A DNA stretch of 64,000 nt, taken from the NCBI RefSeq assembly GCF_003751785.1, contig NZ_RKIE01000002.1, positions 186,001-250,000 on the forward strand, given 5' to 3'. The notes under the pieces are model-generated. The model had not been told where the DNA came from. It worked only from the letters and a program-made list of their open reading frames with translations, and made no database searches. The DNA is from Frigoribacterium sp. PhB160. Its GTDB lineage: Bacteria; Actinomycetota; Actinomycetes; Actinomycetales; Microbacteriaceae. Both the position numbers and the translations under genes were made by a program. Within the stretch, counting starts at the first letter, position 1, and every line of letters begins with the position of its first letter. This document shows, in pieces, positions 54,319-63,650 of this stretch.

Positions 54319-54972
54319 TCAGGCCTCGGGGGCGACCCAGTCGCCGGTGGCGAGGTACTGCACCTTCTTGGCGATCGAGACCGCGTGGTCGGCGAAGCGC
54401 TCGTGGTAGCGCGAGGCGAGGGTCGAGTCGACCGTGTCGACGGCGGCGCCCTTCCAGGTCTCGCCGAGCACCTTGTCGAAGACGCTGAGGTGCAGCTCGT
54501 CGATGCGGTCGTCGTCGTTGCGGATCTCCTCCGCGAGGCGGGCGTCCTCCGTCGTCAGCAGCTCGGTGAGCTTGTTGGCGATGGCGACGTCGAGACGGCC
54601 CAGTTCTTGGAAGGTCGGGCGCAGCGACTTCGGCACGACCTTCTCGGGGAAGCGGTAGCGGGCCAGCTGCGCGATGTGCTCGGCCATGTCGCCCATGCGC
54701 TCGAGCGACGAGCTGATGCGCAGGGCGCTCACGACGATGCGGAGGTCGCGGGCGACCGGGTTCTGACGGGCGAGGATGTCGATGGCGAGCTCGTCGAGGG
54801 CGATGGCGCGCGCGTCGATCTTGTCGTCGTCGGCGATGACCTTCTCGGCCAGCGTGACGTTCGACTCGTTGAAGGCGGTGGTGGCGTTCTCGATCGACAC
54901 GGCCACGAGCGAGGCGATCTCGACCAGGCGCTCCTGGACCTCTTGCAGCTCCTGCTGGAATACCTCGCGCAT
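54319..54972 (-). CDS. phoU: Phosphate-signalling regulator PhoU
   Basis: The 217-residue all-helical protein has two PhoU repeats (MREVFQQELQEVQERLVEIA at the start; ISSSLERMGDMAEHIAQLARY and HERFADHAVSIAKKVQYLA with the metal-binding E/DxxxD pattern). PhoU transmits PstSCAB status to the SenX3-RegX3 pair and represses it when phosphate is plentiful. It is divergent from senX3, with a candidate PHO box between. Confidence 0.95.
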   Translation of the reverse strand: MREVFQQELQEVQERLVEIASLVAVSIENATTAFNESNVTLAEKVIADDDKIDARAIALDELAIDILARQNPVARDLRIVVSALRISSSLERMGDMAEHIAQLARYRFPEKVVPKSLRPTFQELGRLDVAIANKLTELLTTEDARLAEEIRNDDDRIDELHLSVFDKVLGETWKGAAVDTVDSTLASRYHERFADHAVSIAKKVQYLATGDWVAPEA

Positions 54973-55071
54973 GTGGTGATCGGGCCTCTCGTCGTTCCGG
55001 GTGTCCGGGGTGGGGCGGCGCGCCCCGCCTGTCGGGCGGAGCCGCCCTGCACAGTCCAGACGACTCTCATC

Positions 55072-55106
55072 GGTGAAGGTTAACGAACGGTGCCGCTCGC
55101 CTGAAC
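55072..55106. promoter_or_regulatory. Candidate PHO box between phoU and senX3
   Basis: On the minus strand three adjoining 11-mers read GTTCAGGCGAG, CGGCACCGTTC and GTTAACCTTCA (55106-55074). They match the GTTCACC repeat of the pstS box at 5 to 6 of 7 positions each, with the same 11-bp phase. RegX3 could thus autoregulate both directions. Confidence 0.55.
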
Positions 55107-55164
55107 AATCACCAAAGTACAGCCCATGAGCCGACCGCGGTCGGGGCCGCCGTCCGGGGGTCAG

Positions 55165-55170
55165 TATCGT
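55165..55170 (+). promoter_or_regulatory. -10 box of senX3, probably leaderless
   Basis: TATCGT is followed by exactly seven bases and then the ATG at 55178, the spacing typical of leaderless actinobacterial transcripts. Confidence 0.6.
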
Positions 55171-55177
55171 GAACGAC

Positions 55178-56359
55178 ATGGAACCAGCCTGGTTGGTGCC
55201 GTCGGCGCTCGCCTTCGGCGCGCTCGTGGGCGCCGCGGTCGTGCTCGTCGTGGTCGCCGCCCACCAGCGCGCCGCGCGGGTGGCCGCGCTGGTCGAGACG
55301 ACCCTCCCCGACGGCATCGACGCCGTGCTCGACGCGATCCGCTCGGCCGGCCTCGTCGTCGACCCGTCGGGCAACGTGCTGAAGGCCTCGCCGTTCGCCC
55401 GCCAGCTCGGCCTGGTCTCGGCCGGGGAGCACCTCGTCCACCCCGAGCTCGAGCACCTCGTGACGGAGGCGCGGAGGCACGGCGAACCGCAGGAGGCGGA
55501 GCTCACCCTCACGCGCCTCCCCGGTTCCGAGGCCACGGTCGCCCTCGGCGTCCGTGCGGCGCCCCTCGGCGGACGGTACGTGCTCGTGCTCGCGGAGGAC
55601 CACACCGAGGGCCGACGGCTCGACGACATGCGACGCGACTTCGTCGCCAACATCAGCCACGAGCTCAAGACCCCGATCGGCGCCGTCGGCCTGCTCGCCG
55701 AGGCGCTCGACGCGGCCTCGGCCGACCCGGCGCGCGTCCGCCACTTCGCCGGCCGCCTCACGAAGGAGGCCGACCGCCTCGGCCGCCTCACGCAGGACAT
55801 CATCGAGCTGTCGCGCCTGCAGGCGACCGACGCGCTCGAGTCGTCGGAGCCCGTCGACGTGCGAAGCGTCGTCGACACCGCCGTCGACCGCAACCGGGTG
55901 GGGGCCGAGGCCCGCGGCATCTCGCTGGTCGTGCGCGGCGGCAAGCACGCGCAGGTGCTCGGCGACGAGACCATGCTCGTGACCGCCGTCGACAACCTCG
56001 TCGCGAACGCGATCGCCTACTCGCCCGACGGGTCGCGGGTCGGCATCGGCACGAACGCCGACGGCGGCTCGGTCGAGATCGCCGTCACCGACCAGGGCTG
56101 GGGCATCGCCGACGACGAGCTCGACCGCGTGTTCGAGCGCTTCTACCGCGTCGACCAGGCCCGATCGCGCCGCACCGGCGGCACCGGCCTGGGCCTCTCG
56201 ATCGTCAAGCACGTCGTCCAGAACCACGGCGGCGACGTGCGCGTCTGGTCGCAGGTCGGCAGCGGCTCGACCTTCACCATCCGCCTGCCCGAGTTCGAGG
56301 CCCGCCCCGACACCCGCAGCGTCCCCGTCCCGGCCACCCCACGAGGAGACACCCGATGA
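55178..56359 (+). CDS. senX3: Sensor histidine kinase SenX3
   Basis: The 393-residue kinase has an N-terminal membrane helix (VPSALAFGALVGAAVVLVVV), a PAS-like domain, HisKA with the phospho-acceptor in FVANISHELKTPIGA, and HATPase_c (DNLVANAIAYSPDG, DQGWGI, GTGLGLSIVKHVV). It responds to phosphate limitation. A GTG at 55169 is possible, but the -10 box TATCGT seven bases before the ATG at 55178 points to a leaderless start there. It overlaps regX3 (ATGA). Confidence 0.93.
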   Translation: MEPAWLVPSALAFGALVGAAVVLVVVAAHQRAARVAALVETTLPDGIDAVLDAIRSAGLVVDPSGNVLKASPFARQLGLVSAGEHLVHPELEHLVTEARRHGEPQEAELTLTRLPGSEATVALGVRAAPLGGRYVLVLAEDHTEGRRLDDMRRDFVANISHELKTPIGAVGLLAEALDAASADPARVRHFAGRLTKEADRLGRLTQDIIELSRLQATDALESSEPVDVRSVVDTAVDRNRVGAEARGISLVVRGGKHAQVLGDETMLVTAVDNLVANAIAYSPDGSRVGIGTNADGGSVEIAVTDQGWGIADDELDRVFERFYRVDQARSRRTGGTGLGLSIVKHVVQNHGGDVRVWSQVGSGSTFTIRLPEFEARPDTRSVPVPATPRGDTR

Positions 56360-57042
56360 CCACGCACATCCTTATCGTCGAGGACGAGGAGTCGCTGAGC
56401 GAGCCCCTCGCCTTCATCCTCGAGCGCGAGGGCTACCGCGTCACCGTCGCCGACGACGGCCCCTCGGCCATCGCCGCCTTCGACCGCGGCGGCGCCGACC
56501 TCGTCCTGCTCGACCTCATGCTCCCGGGCATCCCGGGCACCGAGGTCTGCCGCGTGCTGCGGTCGCGCTCGCAGGTGCCGATCGTCATGCTGACCGCGAA
56601 GGACAGCGAGGTCGACATCGTCGTGGGGCTCGAGCTGGGCGCCGACGACTACGTCACGAAGCCCTACTCGACGCGTGAGCTGCTCGCGCGCATCCGGGCG
56701 GTGCTGCGACGCCGCACCGACGACGGCGACGACCTCGGCGACGGCATGCTCGAGGCGGGCGAGATCCGCATGGACGTCGAGCGCCACGTCGTGACGGTGC
56801 GGGGCCAGGACGTCGCCATGCCCCTCAAGGAGTTCGAGCTGCTCGAGCTGCTCATGCGGAACGCGGGTCGCGTCCTCACGCGCGGCCAGCTGATCGACCG
56901 CGTCTGGGGCTCCGACTACTTCGGCGACACCAAGACGCTCGACGTCCACATCAAGCGCATCCGGTCGAAGATCGAGCCCGTGCCCTCCGAGCCGAAGGCG
57001 CTCGTGACGGTGCGCGGGCTCGGCTACCGCATCGAGGCCTGA
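56356..57042 (+). CDS. regX3: Response regulator RegX3
   Basis: The 228-residue OmpR/PhoB-type regulator has a receiver (HILIVEDEESLSEPLAFILE, phospho-Asp in DLVLLDLMLPGIPG, MLTAKDSEVDI, KPYSTRELLARI) and a winged-helix domain ending DVHIKRIRSKIEP and VRGLGYRIEA. GAGGAG precedes the ATG. It is the likely activator at the pstS PHO box. Its 3' end begins a 15-bp imperfect repeat and is followed by a strong terminator. Confidence 0.95.
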   Translation: MTTHILIVEDEESLSEPLAFILEREGYRVTVADDGPSAIAAFDRGGADLVLLDLMLPGIPGTEVCRVLRSRSQVPIVMLTAKDSEVDIVVGLELGADDYVTKPYSTRELLARIRAVLRRRTDDGDDLGDGMLEAGEIRMDVERHVVTVRGQDVAMPLKEFELLELLMRNAGRVLTRGQLIDRVWGSDYFGDTKTLDVHIKRIRSKIEPVPSEPKALVTVRGLGYRIEA

Positions 57043-57081
57043 CCCGCGCAGGTCCGACCCACGCGGGCCCGACCCATGCAG
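57040..57081. repeat. 15-bp imperfect tandem repeat at the regX3 3' end
   Basis: TGACCCGCGCAGGTC (57040-57054, containing the stop codon) is followed by CGACCCACGCGGGCC (57055-57069) and CGACCCATGCAG (57070-57081). The period of 15 is the same as in the repeat at 48749. Confidence 0.7.
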
Positions 57082-57118
57082 AGGGGCCCGGCACCGCAGC
57101 TGCGGTGCCGGGCCCCTC
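57081..57118. terminator. Terminator between regX3 and the lipoprotein gene
   Basis: A perfect 18-bp stem (57081-57098 with 57101-57118) has only two loop bases in the written form. It lies between convergent genes. Confidence 0.85.
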
Positions 57119-57137
57119 GGGCATCGTGGTCGGTGCG

Positions 57138-57746
57138 CTACGGCGTCGGCGTGGCCGAGGGCGTGCCGTCCTCGGGCGAGGGGAGCGTGGTCGACTCGCC
57201 GGTCGACTCGCCGCTCGGTGCCTCGGTCGAGCCGCTCGGCACCGGCGTCGGCAGCAGGGTCGAGTACTCGGGCAGCGCGCCGGTCAGCACGGGCACGCCG
57301 AGCGTGTCGCCGGTCTCGGTGCCGTACTGGAAGAACACCTCGACGAGCTGGCCGGGCGTGAGGTCGACGTCGCTCATCACGAGCTGCGGCTGGTCGGGCT
57401 GGGTGCCGCGGCGCACCTCGCTCGAGGCGGGCACCTCCACGACCTGCGTCTGGTCGTCGCCGTCGGCGGTCGGGTACTGCACCGTCACGGAGATGTCGTC
57501 GCCGCCGCTGTTGATCAGGGTCATGACGAGGCTGGCCTCGGTGCCGTCGTCGGTGAGCGCGATGGCGTTGCGCACCGCGAGGTCGCCGATGGTGAGGCTG
57601 CGGCCGTCGCTCGCGTCGTACTGCTTGGTCGTCGCCTGGGGGCTGATGAAGTTGCAGCCGGCCGAGACGAGCAGCACGGCGACGCCCACGGCGGCAGCGA
57701 GGCCCGCACGGGCGCCTCGACGGGCAGGCAGGGAAGCGACTCGCAC
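57138..57746 (-). CDS. Hypothetical lipoprotein
   Basis: The 202-residue product has a lipoprotein signal (LAAAVGVAVLLVSAGCN) and a beta-rich domain (GRSLTIGDLAVRNAIALTDD, EASLVMTLINSGGDDISVTV) that looks like a small copper-chaperone or immunoglobulin-like fold. The tail is Ser/Thr/Pro/Glu-rich and probably spans the cell wall. Similar lipoproteins often sit divergently from carD in actinobacteria. Function unknown. Confidence 0.75.
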   Translation of the reverse strand: MRVASLPARRGARAGLAAAVGVAVLLVSAGCNFISPQATTKQYDASDGRSLTIGDLAVRNAIALTDDGTEASLVMTLINSGGDDISVTVQYPTADGDDQTQVVEVPASSEVRRGTQPDQPQLVMSDVDLTPGQLVEVFFQYGTETGDTLGVPVLTGALPEYSTLLPTPVPSGSTEAPSGESTGESTTLPSPEDGTPSATPTP

Positions 57747-57846
57747 GGGTGTCCTCCAGGATGCAGATCACGGCAAAGGTGCGTCCAGCCTAGCGGGGCC
57801 CGGAGGGTCCGGCGTCACGTCGGCCCTTACCAAGGGTGGCTCATGG

Positions 57847-57852
57847 TATCCT
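57847..57852 (+). promoter_or_regulatory. -10 box of the carD promoter
   Basis: TATCCT lies 27 bp before the carD start; the only -35-like TTACCA is 14 bp upstream of it, shorter than ideal. A GGAG ribosome site follows at 57867-57870. Confidence 0.45.
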
Positions 57853-57878
57853 GGGTGCCGCAGAACGGAGCCTGATTC

Positions 57879-58361
57879 ATGCAGTTCGAGGTCGGAGAGA
57901 CCGTCGTCTACCCCCATCACGGGGCCGCGACGATCTCTGAAGTCAAGAAGCGGATCATCAAGGGTGAAGAGAAGCTGTACCTCAAGCTTCGCGTCACCCA
58001 GGGCGATCTGACCATCGAGGTACCCGCAGACAACGTCGACCTGGTCGGCGTCCGGGACGTCATCGGCAAAGAGGGGCTCGACCGCGTGTTCGACGTGCTG
58101 CGCGCGCCGTTCACCGAAGAGCCCACCAACTGGTCGCGCCGCTACAAGGCGAACCTGGAGAAGCTCGCGTCGGGTGACGTGATCAAGGTGTCCGAGGTCG
58201 TCCGCGACCTGTGGCGCCGTGACCAAGACAGAGGGCTGTCGGCCGGCGAGAAGCGCATGCTCGCCAAGGCGCGGCAGATCCTGATCAGCGAGCTCGCGCT
58301 CGCCGAGAAGACGGACGAAGAGAAGGCGTCGAGCGTCCTCGACGAGGTCCTTGCGTCCTAG
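57879..58361 (+). CDS. carD: CarD-family RNA polymerase-binding transcription factor
   Basis: The 160-residue protein has the RNA-polymerase-interacting domain ([19 protein letters not shown] onward, with [20 protein letters not shown]) and a helical DNA-binding C-terminus ([41 protein letters not shown]). CarD stabilises open complexes, notably at rRNA promoters, and is usually essential. It overlaps ispDF. Confidence 0.97.
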   Translation: MQFEVGETVVYPHHGAATISEVKKRIIKGEEKLYLKLRVTQGDLTIEVPADNVDLVGVRDVIGKEGLDRVFDVLRAPFTEEPTNWSRRYKANLEKLASGDVIKVSEVVRDLWRRDQDRGLSAGEKRMLAKARQILISELALAEKTDEEKASSVLDEVLAS

Positions 58362-59661
58362 CACCCCTGACGACCGCACGGTCGACTCCACCGCGGCCCC
58401 GGCCGTGACGGGCGTCGGTCGGGCGGTCGTCGTCGTCGCGGCCGGCAGCGGCACGCGACTGGCCCTCGGCGTCCCGAAGGCCTTCGTCGAGGTCGCCGGG
58501 CGAACCATCCTCGAGCGCTCGCTCGAGGGCGTCCTCGCCTGCGAGCAGCCGACGCAGGTCGTCGTCGTCGTGCCGGCCGAGCTCGTCGAGCGTGCCTCCG
58601 AGCTCGCCGCGGCCACGGCGGGCCACGCCGCCCCCTGGGTCAGCGTCGTCGCCGGCGGAGCCAGTCGCCAGGCCTCCGTCGCCGCCGGGCTCGCCGCGGT
58701 GCGGCCGTCGGTGGGCACCGTCCTCGTGCACGACTCGGCGCGTCCCTTCACGCCCACGGCCCAGTTCGACCTCGTCGCGGCGACGGTCGAGGCCACGGGC
58801 GGCGGGGTCGTCCCCGGGCTGCCCGTCAGCGACACGATCAAGCGCGTCGACGCGGCGGGCGGCGGTCGGGTCGTCGAGACCGTCGACCGCGCCGAGCTCG
58901 TCGCGATGCAGACGCCCCAGGGCTTCCCGAGGGCCGCGCTCGACGCCGCCTACGCCGGCGCGACCGCCGAGCACACCGACGACGCCGCCCTCTTCGCCGC
59001 GGAGGGCCACGACGTCGTGGTCGTGCCGGGCGACCCGGTGGCGTTCAAGATCACGACGGGGTGGGACCTCGCGCGCGCCGAGACGATCGTCGCCCAGCGC
59101 GAGGCGGGGGCGACCGCCTCGGCGACGGGGGCGGCGCAGGCCGCCGACGCGCGCCTCCCGGGGTCCGACCTGCGCACGGGGCTGGGCGTCGACGTCCACG
59201 CCTTCGACGCGGCCCAGCCGATGCGGCTCGGGCTGCTGAGCTTCGACGGCGAGGCCGGGCTCGCCGGCCACAGCGACGGCGACGCCGTGGCGCACGCCGT
59301 CGTCGACGCGCTGCTGTCGGCCGCGGGCCTCGGCGACATCGGGTCGCTCTTCGGCACCGCCGACCCGCGCTACGCCGGGGCGAGCGGCGAGGTCTTCCTC
59401 ACCGCGACCCTCGAGCACCTCACCCACGCGAGCGTCGACGTCGTCAACGTCGCGGTGCAGGTCGTCGGCAACCGTCCGCGGCTCGCCGCCCGCCGCCTCG
59501 AGATGGAGGCGCGGCTCATGGAGGTCGTCGGAGCACCCGTCAGCGTCTCCGCCACGACCACCGACGGCCTCGGCTTCACCGGCCGAGCCGAGGGCCTCAC
59601 CGCGATCGCGACCGCGCTCGTCCGGGTCGTGTCGCCCCCGGTGAATAGGCTGACCGCGTGA
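58351..59661 (+). CDS. ispDF: Bifunctional IspD/IspF enzyme of the MEP pathway
   Basis: The 436-residue fusion makes CDP-methylerythritol (IspD, about residues 20-245) and methylerythritol cyclodiphosphate (IspF, about 270-430) for isoprenoid synthesis. IspD motifs: [36 protein letters not shown]. IspF motifs: [10 protein letters not shown] with the metal Dx[20 protein letters not shown] and [14 protein letters not shown]. The TTG start overlaps the carD end by 11 bp. The two are separate genes in many bacteria. Confidence 0.94.
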   Translation: MRPSTPDDRTVDSTAAPAVTGVGRAVVVVAAGSGTRLALGVPKAFVEVAGRTILERSLEGVLACEQPTQVVVVVPAELVERASELAAATAGHAAPWVSVVAGGASRQASVAAGLAAVRPSVGTVLVHDSARPFTPTAQFDLVAATVEATGGGVVPGLPVSDTIKRVDAAGGGRVVETVDRAELVAMQTPQGFPRAALDAAYAGATAEHTDDAALFAAEGHDVVVVPGDPVAFKITTGWDLARAETIVAQREAGATASATGAAQAADARLPGSDLRTGLGVDVHAFDAAQPMRLGLLSFDGEAGLAGHSDGDAVAHAVVDALLSAAGLGDIGSLFGTADPRYAGASGEVFLTATLEHLTHASVDVVNVAVQVVGNRPRLAARRLEMEARLMEVVGAPVSVSATTTDGLGFTGRAEGLTAIATALVRVVSPPVNRLTA

Positions 59662-61076
59662 CCATCCGACTCCACGACTCCCGGGCCCAGGCGCTCGTCG
59701 ACTTCGTCCCCCTCGAGCCCGGACGCGTCAGCATGTACGTCTGCGGCCCCACCGTCCAGTCGTCGCCGCACGTCGGCCATCTGCGCAGCGCGCTCGTCTA
59801 CGACCTCTGGCGCCGGTGGTTCACCTACCGCGGCCTCGAGGTCACGCTGGTGCGCAACGTCACCGACATCGACGACAAGATCCTCGCCCTCGCCGCCGAC
59901 GGGCCCGAAGAGTGGTGGGCGCGCGCCTACCGCGTCGAGCTCGAGTTCACCGCGGGGTACCAGGCGCTCGGCATCCTCGCGCCGACCTACGAGCCGCGGG
60001 CCACGGCGAGCGTCAGCGAGATGCAGCAGATCGTGTCGAGGCTCATCGAGCGCGGGCACGCCTACGCCGCCCCCGACGGGTCGGGCGACGTCTACTTCGA
60101 CACCGCCAGCTGGCCGACCTACGGCGCCCTCACCAACCAGAGCGTCGACGACATGGCCCCCGCGGCCGACGCCGACCCCCGCGGCAAGCGCGACCCGCGC
60201 GACTTCGCCCTGTGGAAGGGCGCGAAGGCCGACGAGCCGGCCTCGGCGTCGTGGTCGTCGCCGTGGGGCGACGGTCGACCGGGCTGGCACATCGAGTGCT
60301 CGGCCATGTCGAGGCGCTACCTCGGCGCGGCCTTCGACATCCACGGCGGCGGTCTCGACCTGCGCTTCCCGCACCACGAGAACGAGCTCGCCCAGTCGAC
60401 CGCCGCGGGCGACGACTTCGCCTCGTACTGGATGCACAACGGCCTCGTCGCCGTCGAGGGCCAGAAGATGTCGAAGTCGCTCGGCAACTCGATCTTCGCC
60501 GCCGACTTCCTCGCCGCCGCGCGGCCCGTCGTTGTCCGGTGGTTCCTCAGCGCGGCCCACTACCGGTCGACGATCGACTACCACGACGGCGCGCTCGTCG
60601 AGGCCGAGGCCGCGCTCGACCGCGTCGAGACCTTCCTGTCGCGGGCCGAGCGGCGCCTCACCGGCACCCGCTTCGCCAGCGTCGGCTCGCGCGTCGTGCC
60701 CGACGACTTCGCCGAGGCGATGGACGACGACCTCAACGTGCCGCAGGCCCTGGCCGTGCTGCACGACGCCGTGCGCGCCGGCAACTCGGCGCTCGACGAC
60801 GGCGACCTCGACACGGCCGCCCGCGAGTGGCAGCACGTCGCGGCCATGGTCGCGGTGCTCGGCGTCGACCCGCTCGCCCCCGAGTGGCGCGGAGAAGACG
60901 AGGGCGACGCGCACCGCGCGCTCGGTACCATCGTCGAGACCCTCCTCGCCACACGCCACGAAGCCAGGGCCGCACGAGACTTCGCGCAGGCCGACCGAGT
61001 ACGCGAGATGCTGGCGTCCGCCGGCATCACCATCGAAGACACCCCCAGCGGGTCGCATTGGAGCCTCGAACAGTGA
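59658..61076 (+). CDS. cysS: Cysteinyl-tRNA synthetase
   Basis: CysS charges tRNA-Cys. The 472-residue class I enzyme has the HIGH-type motif in [20 protein letters not shown], zinc ligands in the CGPT, IECSAMS and HHENE regions, and KMSKSLGN. Length fits CysS rather than the shorter MshC. The GTG overlaps the ispDF stop (GTGA). Confidence 0.96.
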   Translation: MTIRLHDSRAQALVDFVPLEPGRVSMYVCGPTVQSSPHVGHLRSALVYDLWRRWFTYRGLEVTLVRNVTDIDDKILALAADGPEEWWARAYRVELEFTAGYQALGILAPTYEPRATASVSEMQQIVSRLIERGHAYAAPDGSGDVYFDTASWPTYGALTNQSVDDMAPAADADPRGKRDPRDFALWKGAKADEPASASWSSPWGDGRPGWHIECSAMSRRYLGAAFDIHGGGLDLRFPHHENELAQSTAAGDDFASYWMHNGLVAVEGQKMSKSLGNSIFAADFLAAARPVVVRWFLSAAHYRSTIDYHDGALVEAEAALDRVETFLSRAERRLTGTRFASVGSRVVPDDFAEAMDDDLNVPQALAVLHDAVRAGNSALDDGDLDTAAREWQHVAAMVAVLGVDPLAPEWRGEDEGDAHRALGTIVETLLATRHEARAARDFAQADRVREMLASAGITIEDTPSGSHWSLEQ

Positions 61077-62116
61077 AGAACACCAGCGGAGCGAACAAGG
61101 GGCGGCCGAGCAGCAGCGCCGTCCGCAAGGGCAGCAAGGGCAAGCAGGTCGGCAGCGGCGGCCAGGGGCGCCAGGCGCTCGAGGGCAAGAAGCCCACGCC
61201 CGCGGCGGAGGACCGCCCGTACCACCCGGCCGGCAAGGCGAAGGCCGCGCGCGAGCGCCTCGACGCCGCCCGCGGCCGCAGCAGCAACGGCCCGCGCGCC
61301 GGCTCGGCCATCGCCGGTCGCGGCGGGGCGGAGGCTCCCCGTCGCAAGCCGAAGTCGTCCGACGACAGCGAGATGGTCACCGGCCGCAACTCGGTGCTCG
61401 AGGCCCTGCGCACGCGCATCCCCGCCTCGACGCTGTACATCGCCGCGCGCATCGAGATGGACGACCGCACGAAGGAGATCCTCGGGCTCGCCACGCGCCG
61501 CGGCCTGCCCGTGCTCGAGGTCATGCGCCCCGAGCTCGACCGCCTCACCGGCCCCGACAGCGTGCACCAGGGCGTCGCCCTCAAGGTGCCGCCGTACGAG
61601 TACGCGCACCCGATCGACCTGCTCGAGGCGTCGGTCAAGCGTCGCCAGAACCCGCTGTTCGTCGCCCTCGACGGCATCACCGACCCGCGCAACCTCGGCG
61701 CGATCATCCGGTCCGTCGCGGCCTTCGGCGGGCAGGGCGTCATCGTGCCGCAGCGTCGGTCGGTGGGCCTGACCGCCTCGGCGTGGAAGACGTCCGCGGG
61801 GGCCGCCGCGCGCATCCCCGTGGCGATGGCGTCGAACCTGACCCAGACGCTCAAGTCGTTCAAAGAGCAGGGAGTGTTCGTGCTGGGCCTCGACGGCGAC
61901 GGCGACGTCATGCTGCCCGGCCTCGAGCTCGCCGATCGACCGCTCGTCGTCGTCGTCGGCAGCGAGGGCAAGGGCCTGTCGCGCATCGTCGCCGAGACCT
62001 GCGACGCCATCGTCTCGATCCCGATCACGGGCGCCGTCGAGTCGCTGAACGCCGGCATGGCCGCGAGCGTCACGCTGTACGAGATCTCGAAGCTGCGCGC
62101 CGAGCGCTCCGCGTAG
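61073..62116 (+). CDS. rlmB: 23S rRNA (guanosine-2'-O-)-methyltransferase RlmB-type
   Basis: The 347-residue SpoU/TrmH-family enzyme has a basic, low-complexity N-terminus of about 95 residues, a substrate-binding domain ([19 protein letters not shown] onward) and a knotted SPOUT domain ([50 protein letters not shown]). It methylates a 23S rRNA guanosine ribose. The GTG overlaps the cysS stop. carD-ispDF-cysS-rlmB is one overlapping operon. Confidence 0.93.
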   Translation: MKNTSGANKGRPSSSAVRKGSKGKQVGSGGQGRQALEGKKPTPAAEDRPYHPAGKAKAARERLDAARGRSSNGPRAGSAIAGRGGAEAPRRKPKSSDDSEMVTGRNSVLEALRTRIPASTLYIAARIEMDDRTKEILGLATRRGLPVLEVMRPELDRLTGPDSVHQGVALKVPPYEYAHPIDLLEASVKRRQNPLFVALDGITDPRNLGAIIRSVAAFGGQGVIVPQRRSVGLTASAWKTSAGAAARIPVAMASNLTQTLKSFKEQGVFVLGLDGDGDVMLPGLELADRPLVVVVGSEGKGLSRIVAETCDAIVSIPITGAVESLNAGMAASVTLYEISKLRAERSA

Positions 62117-62135
62117 CGGAGGGCGACCCCCTGCA

Positions 62136-62172
62136 GGAGGCGCGGTGCCGGTCAGTCCGGCACCGCGCCTCC
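62136..62172. terminator. Terminator after rlmB
   Basis: A perfect 16-bp stem GGAGGCGCGGTGCCGG (62136-62151 with 62157-62172) with loop TCAGT lies between convergent rlmB and the DUF4032 gene. The arms are identical to the inner arms at 3057-3093. Confidence 0.85.
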
Positions 62173-62206
62173 GGTGCGTCCGGGGTCGTGCGCCCCGGGG
62201 CGCGGG

Positions 62207-63496
62207 TCAGACCTTGGCGCGCCAGTCGTCCTCGTCGGCCTCGAGCAGGTCGGCCTCGGGGAGGGTGATCGACTCGGTCGCGGGCGCGATGACGGTGCGC
62301 TCGTCGCGGCGGTGGCGCAGGACGTCGTTGATGTACGAGGTGAGGGCCTCGGCGATCGGCACGTCGCGGTCCTCCTGCTGCGACTGGTACCAGCGGTGCT
62401 CGAGCAGCTGGTGGAAGACCTCGGCGGGCTCGAGACGGCCGCGCAGCTCCTTCGGGATCGCCCGGACGACGGGCTCGAAGACGCGGGCGGCCCACTCGTG
62501 CGCGACCATCTCCTCGTCGGCCTCGAGGGCGTCGGTGCGGAGGCGGTAGGCGTCGAGGTCGTTGAGCAGGCGGCGGGCCTGGTTCTCTTCCACGTCGAGG
62601 CCGGTCAGGCGCAGCAGGCGGCGCGAGTGGTGGCCGGCGTCGACGACCTTGGGCTGGATGCGCACCTGGGTGCCGCCCTCGGCCGTCTTGATCGCGAGCT
62701 CCTCGATGTCGAAGCCCAGGTCGTTGAGGCGCTCGACGCGGTCGGTGATGCGCCAGCGCTCGGAGCTGTCGAAGGTCTCGCTGCCGGTCAGCTCGGTCCA
62801 GAGGCTGCGGTACTTGGCGACGATGCGGGCGCTCACGTCGACGGCGTCGAGGTTGTCGTCGAGGCGGCCGCCGGCCTCGAGGTCGAGCAGCTCCCCGGCG
62901 ATGTTGACGCGGGCGACCTCGAGGTCGTTCTCGCGCTGGCCGTTCGACAGGCCGCCCGGGTAGAGCTTGCCGGTCTCGGCGTCGACGAGGTACGCGGCGA
63001 AGGCGCCGGCGTCGCGGCGGAAGAGCGTGTTCGACAGCGAGACGTCGCCCCAGTAGAAGCCGATGATGTGCAGCCGCACGAGCAGCAGCGCGAGCGCGTC
63101 GACGAGCCGCGCGGCGGTGTCGGGTCGCAGCGTCTGCGAGTAGAGGGCCCGGTAGGGCAGCGAGAACTTGAGGTGCCGGGTGACGAGCACGGGGTTCAGC
63201 AGGCTGCCGTCGACGTCGCGGCGGTTCGTGATGACGGCGAGCGGGTCGACGCAGGGGATGTCCATGCGCTGCAGCGTGCGGAGCATCTCGTACTCGCCCC
63301 GGGCCATCTCGCCCGAGGTCTCCTTGATGGCGATGACGTAGCCGCTGAGGTGGGCGAAGCGCACGAGGTGGCGCGAGATGCCCTTGGGCAGGGTCGCGAT
63401 AGCGTCGTCGGGCCACTCGTCGAGCGGCAGGGCCCACGGCAGGTCGAGCAGCGCGGGGTCGGCCGTGGCCGACGTGATGTTGAGGGAGTCGCTCAT
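62207..63496 (-). CDS. DUF4032-domain protein with kinase-like N-terminal domain
   Basis: The 429-residue soluble protein has a kinase-like first half: SGYVIAIKETSGEMARGEYEML could be the lysine/glutamate region, and IGFYWGDVSLSNTLFRRD resembles a catalytic-loop and metal-Asn motif. The second half is the actinobacterial DUF4032 (KYRSLWTELTGSETFDSSER onward). Members resemble lipopolysaccharide kinases (WaaP), but their substrate is unknown. It lies downstream of a sugar ABC-transporter ATPase gene on the same strand, with a terminator between. Confidence 0.8.
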   Translation of the reverse strand: MSDSLNITSATADPALLDLPWALPLDEWPDDAIATLPKGISRHLVRFAHLSGYVIAIKETSGEMARGEYEMLRTLQRMDIPCVDPLAVITNRRDVDGSLLNPVLVTRHLKFSLPYRALYSQTLRPDTAARLVDALALLLVRLHIIGFYWGDVSLSNTLFRRDAGAFAAYLVDAETGKLYPGGLSNGQRENDLEVARVNIAGELLDLEAGGRLDDNLDAVDVSARIVAKYRSLWTELTGSETFDSSERWRITDRVERLNDLGFDIEELAIKTAEGGTQVRIQPKVVDAGHHSRRLLRLTGLDVEENQARRLLNDLDAYRLRTDALEADEEMVAHEWAARVFEPVVRAIPKELRGRLEPAEVFHQLLEHRWYQSQQEDRDVPIAEALTSYINDVLRHRRDERTVIAPATESITLPEADLLEADEDDWRAKV

Positions 63497-63517
63497 GGGG
63501 GCCTTCGGGGTGCGGGG

Positions 63518-63537
63518 ACGAGGAGGCGCGGTGCCGG
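63518..63537 (-). repeat. Unpaired copy of the recurrent terminator arm
   Basis: These 20 bases equal the left arm of the terminator at 3053-3072, but the matching right arm is missing. They lie in the leader of the DUF4032 gene. Confidence 0.7.
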
Positions 63538-63582
63538 CGGGACGGGGCGGCGGCGGTTCGGCGGGGGCCGGGCCGACGAGAG

Positions 63583-63636
63583 CGGCCCGTCGGGGCCGCG
63601 GGGAGCCGGGTGGCTCCGAGCGGTCCCGACGGGCCG
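63583..63636 (-). terminator. Long terminator hairpin after the ABC ATPase gene
   Basis: An outer 15-bp stem (63583-63597 with 63622-63636, one G-U pair) encloses an inner GGAGCC/GGCTCC stem (63602-63607 with 63612-63617). Confidence 0.75.
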
Positions 63637-63650
63637 GTCCGAGGGTGTCG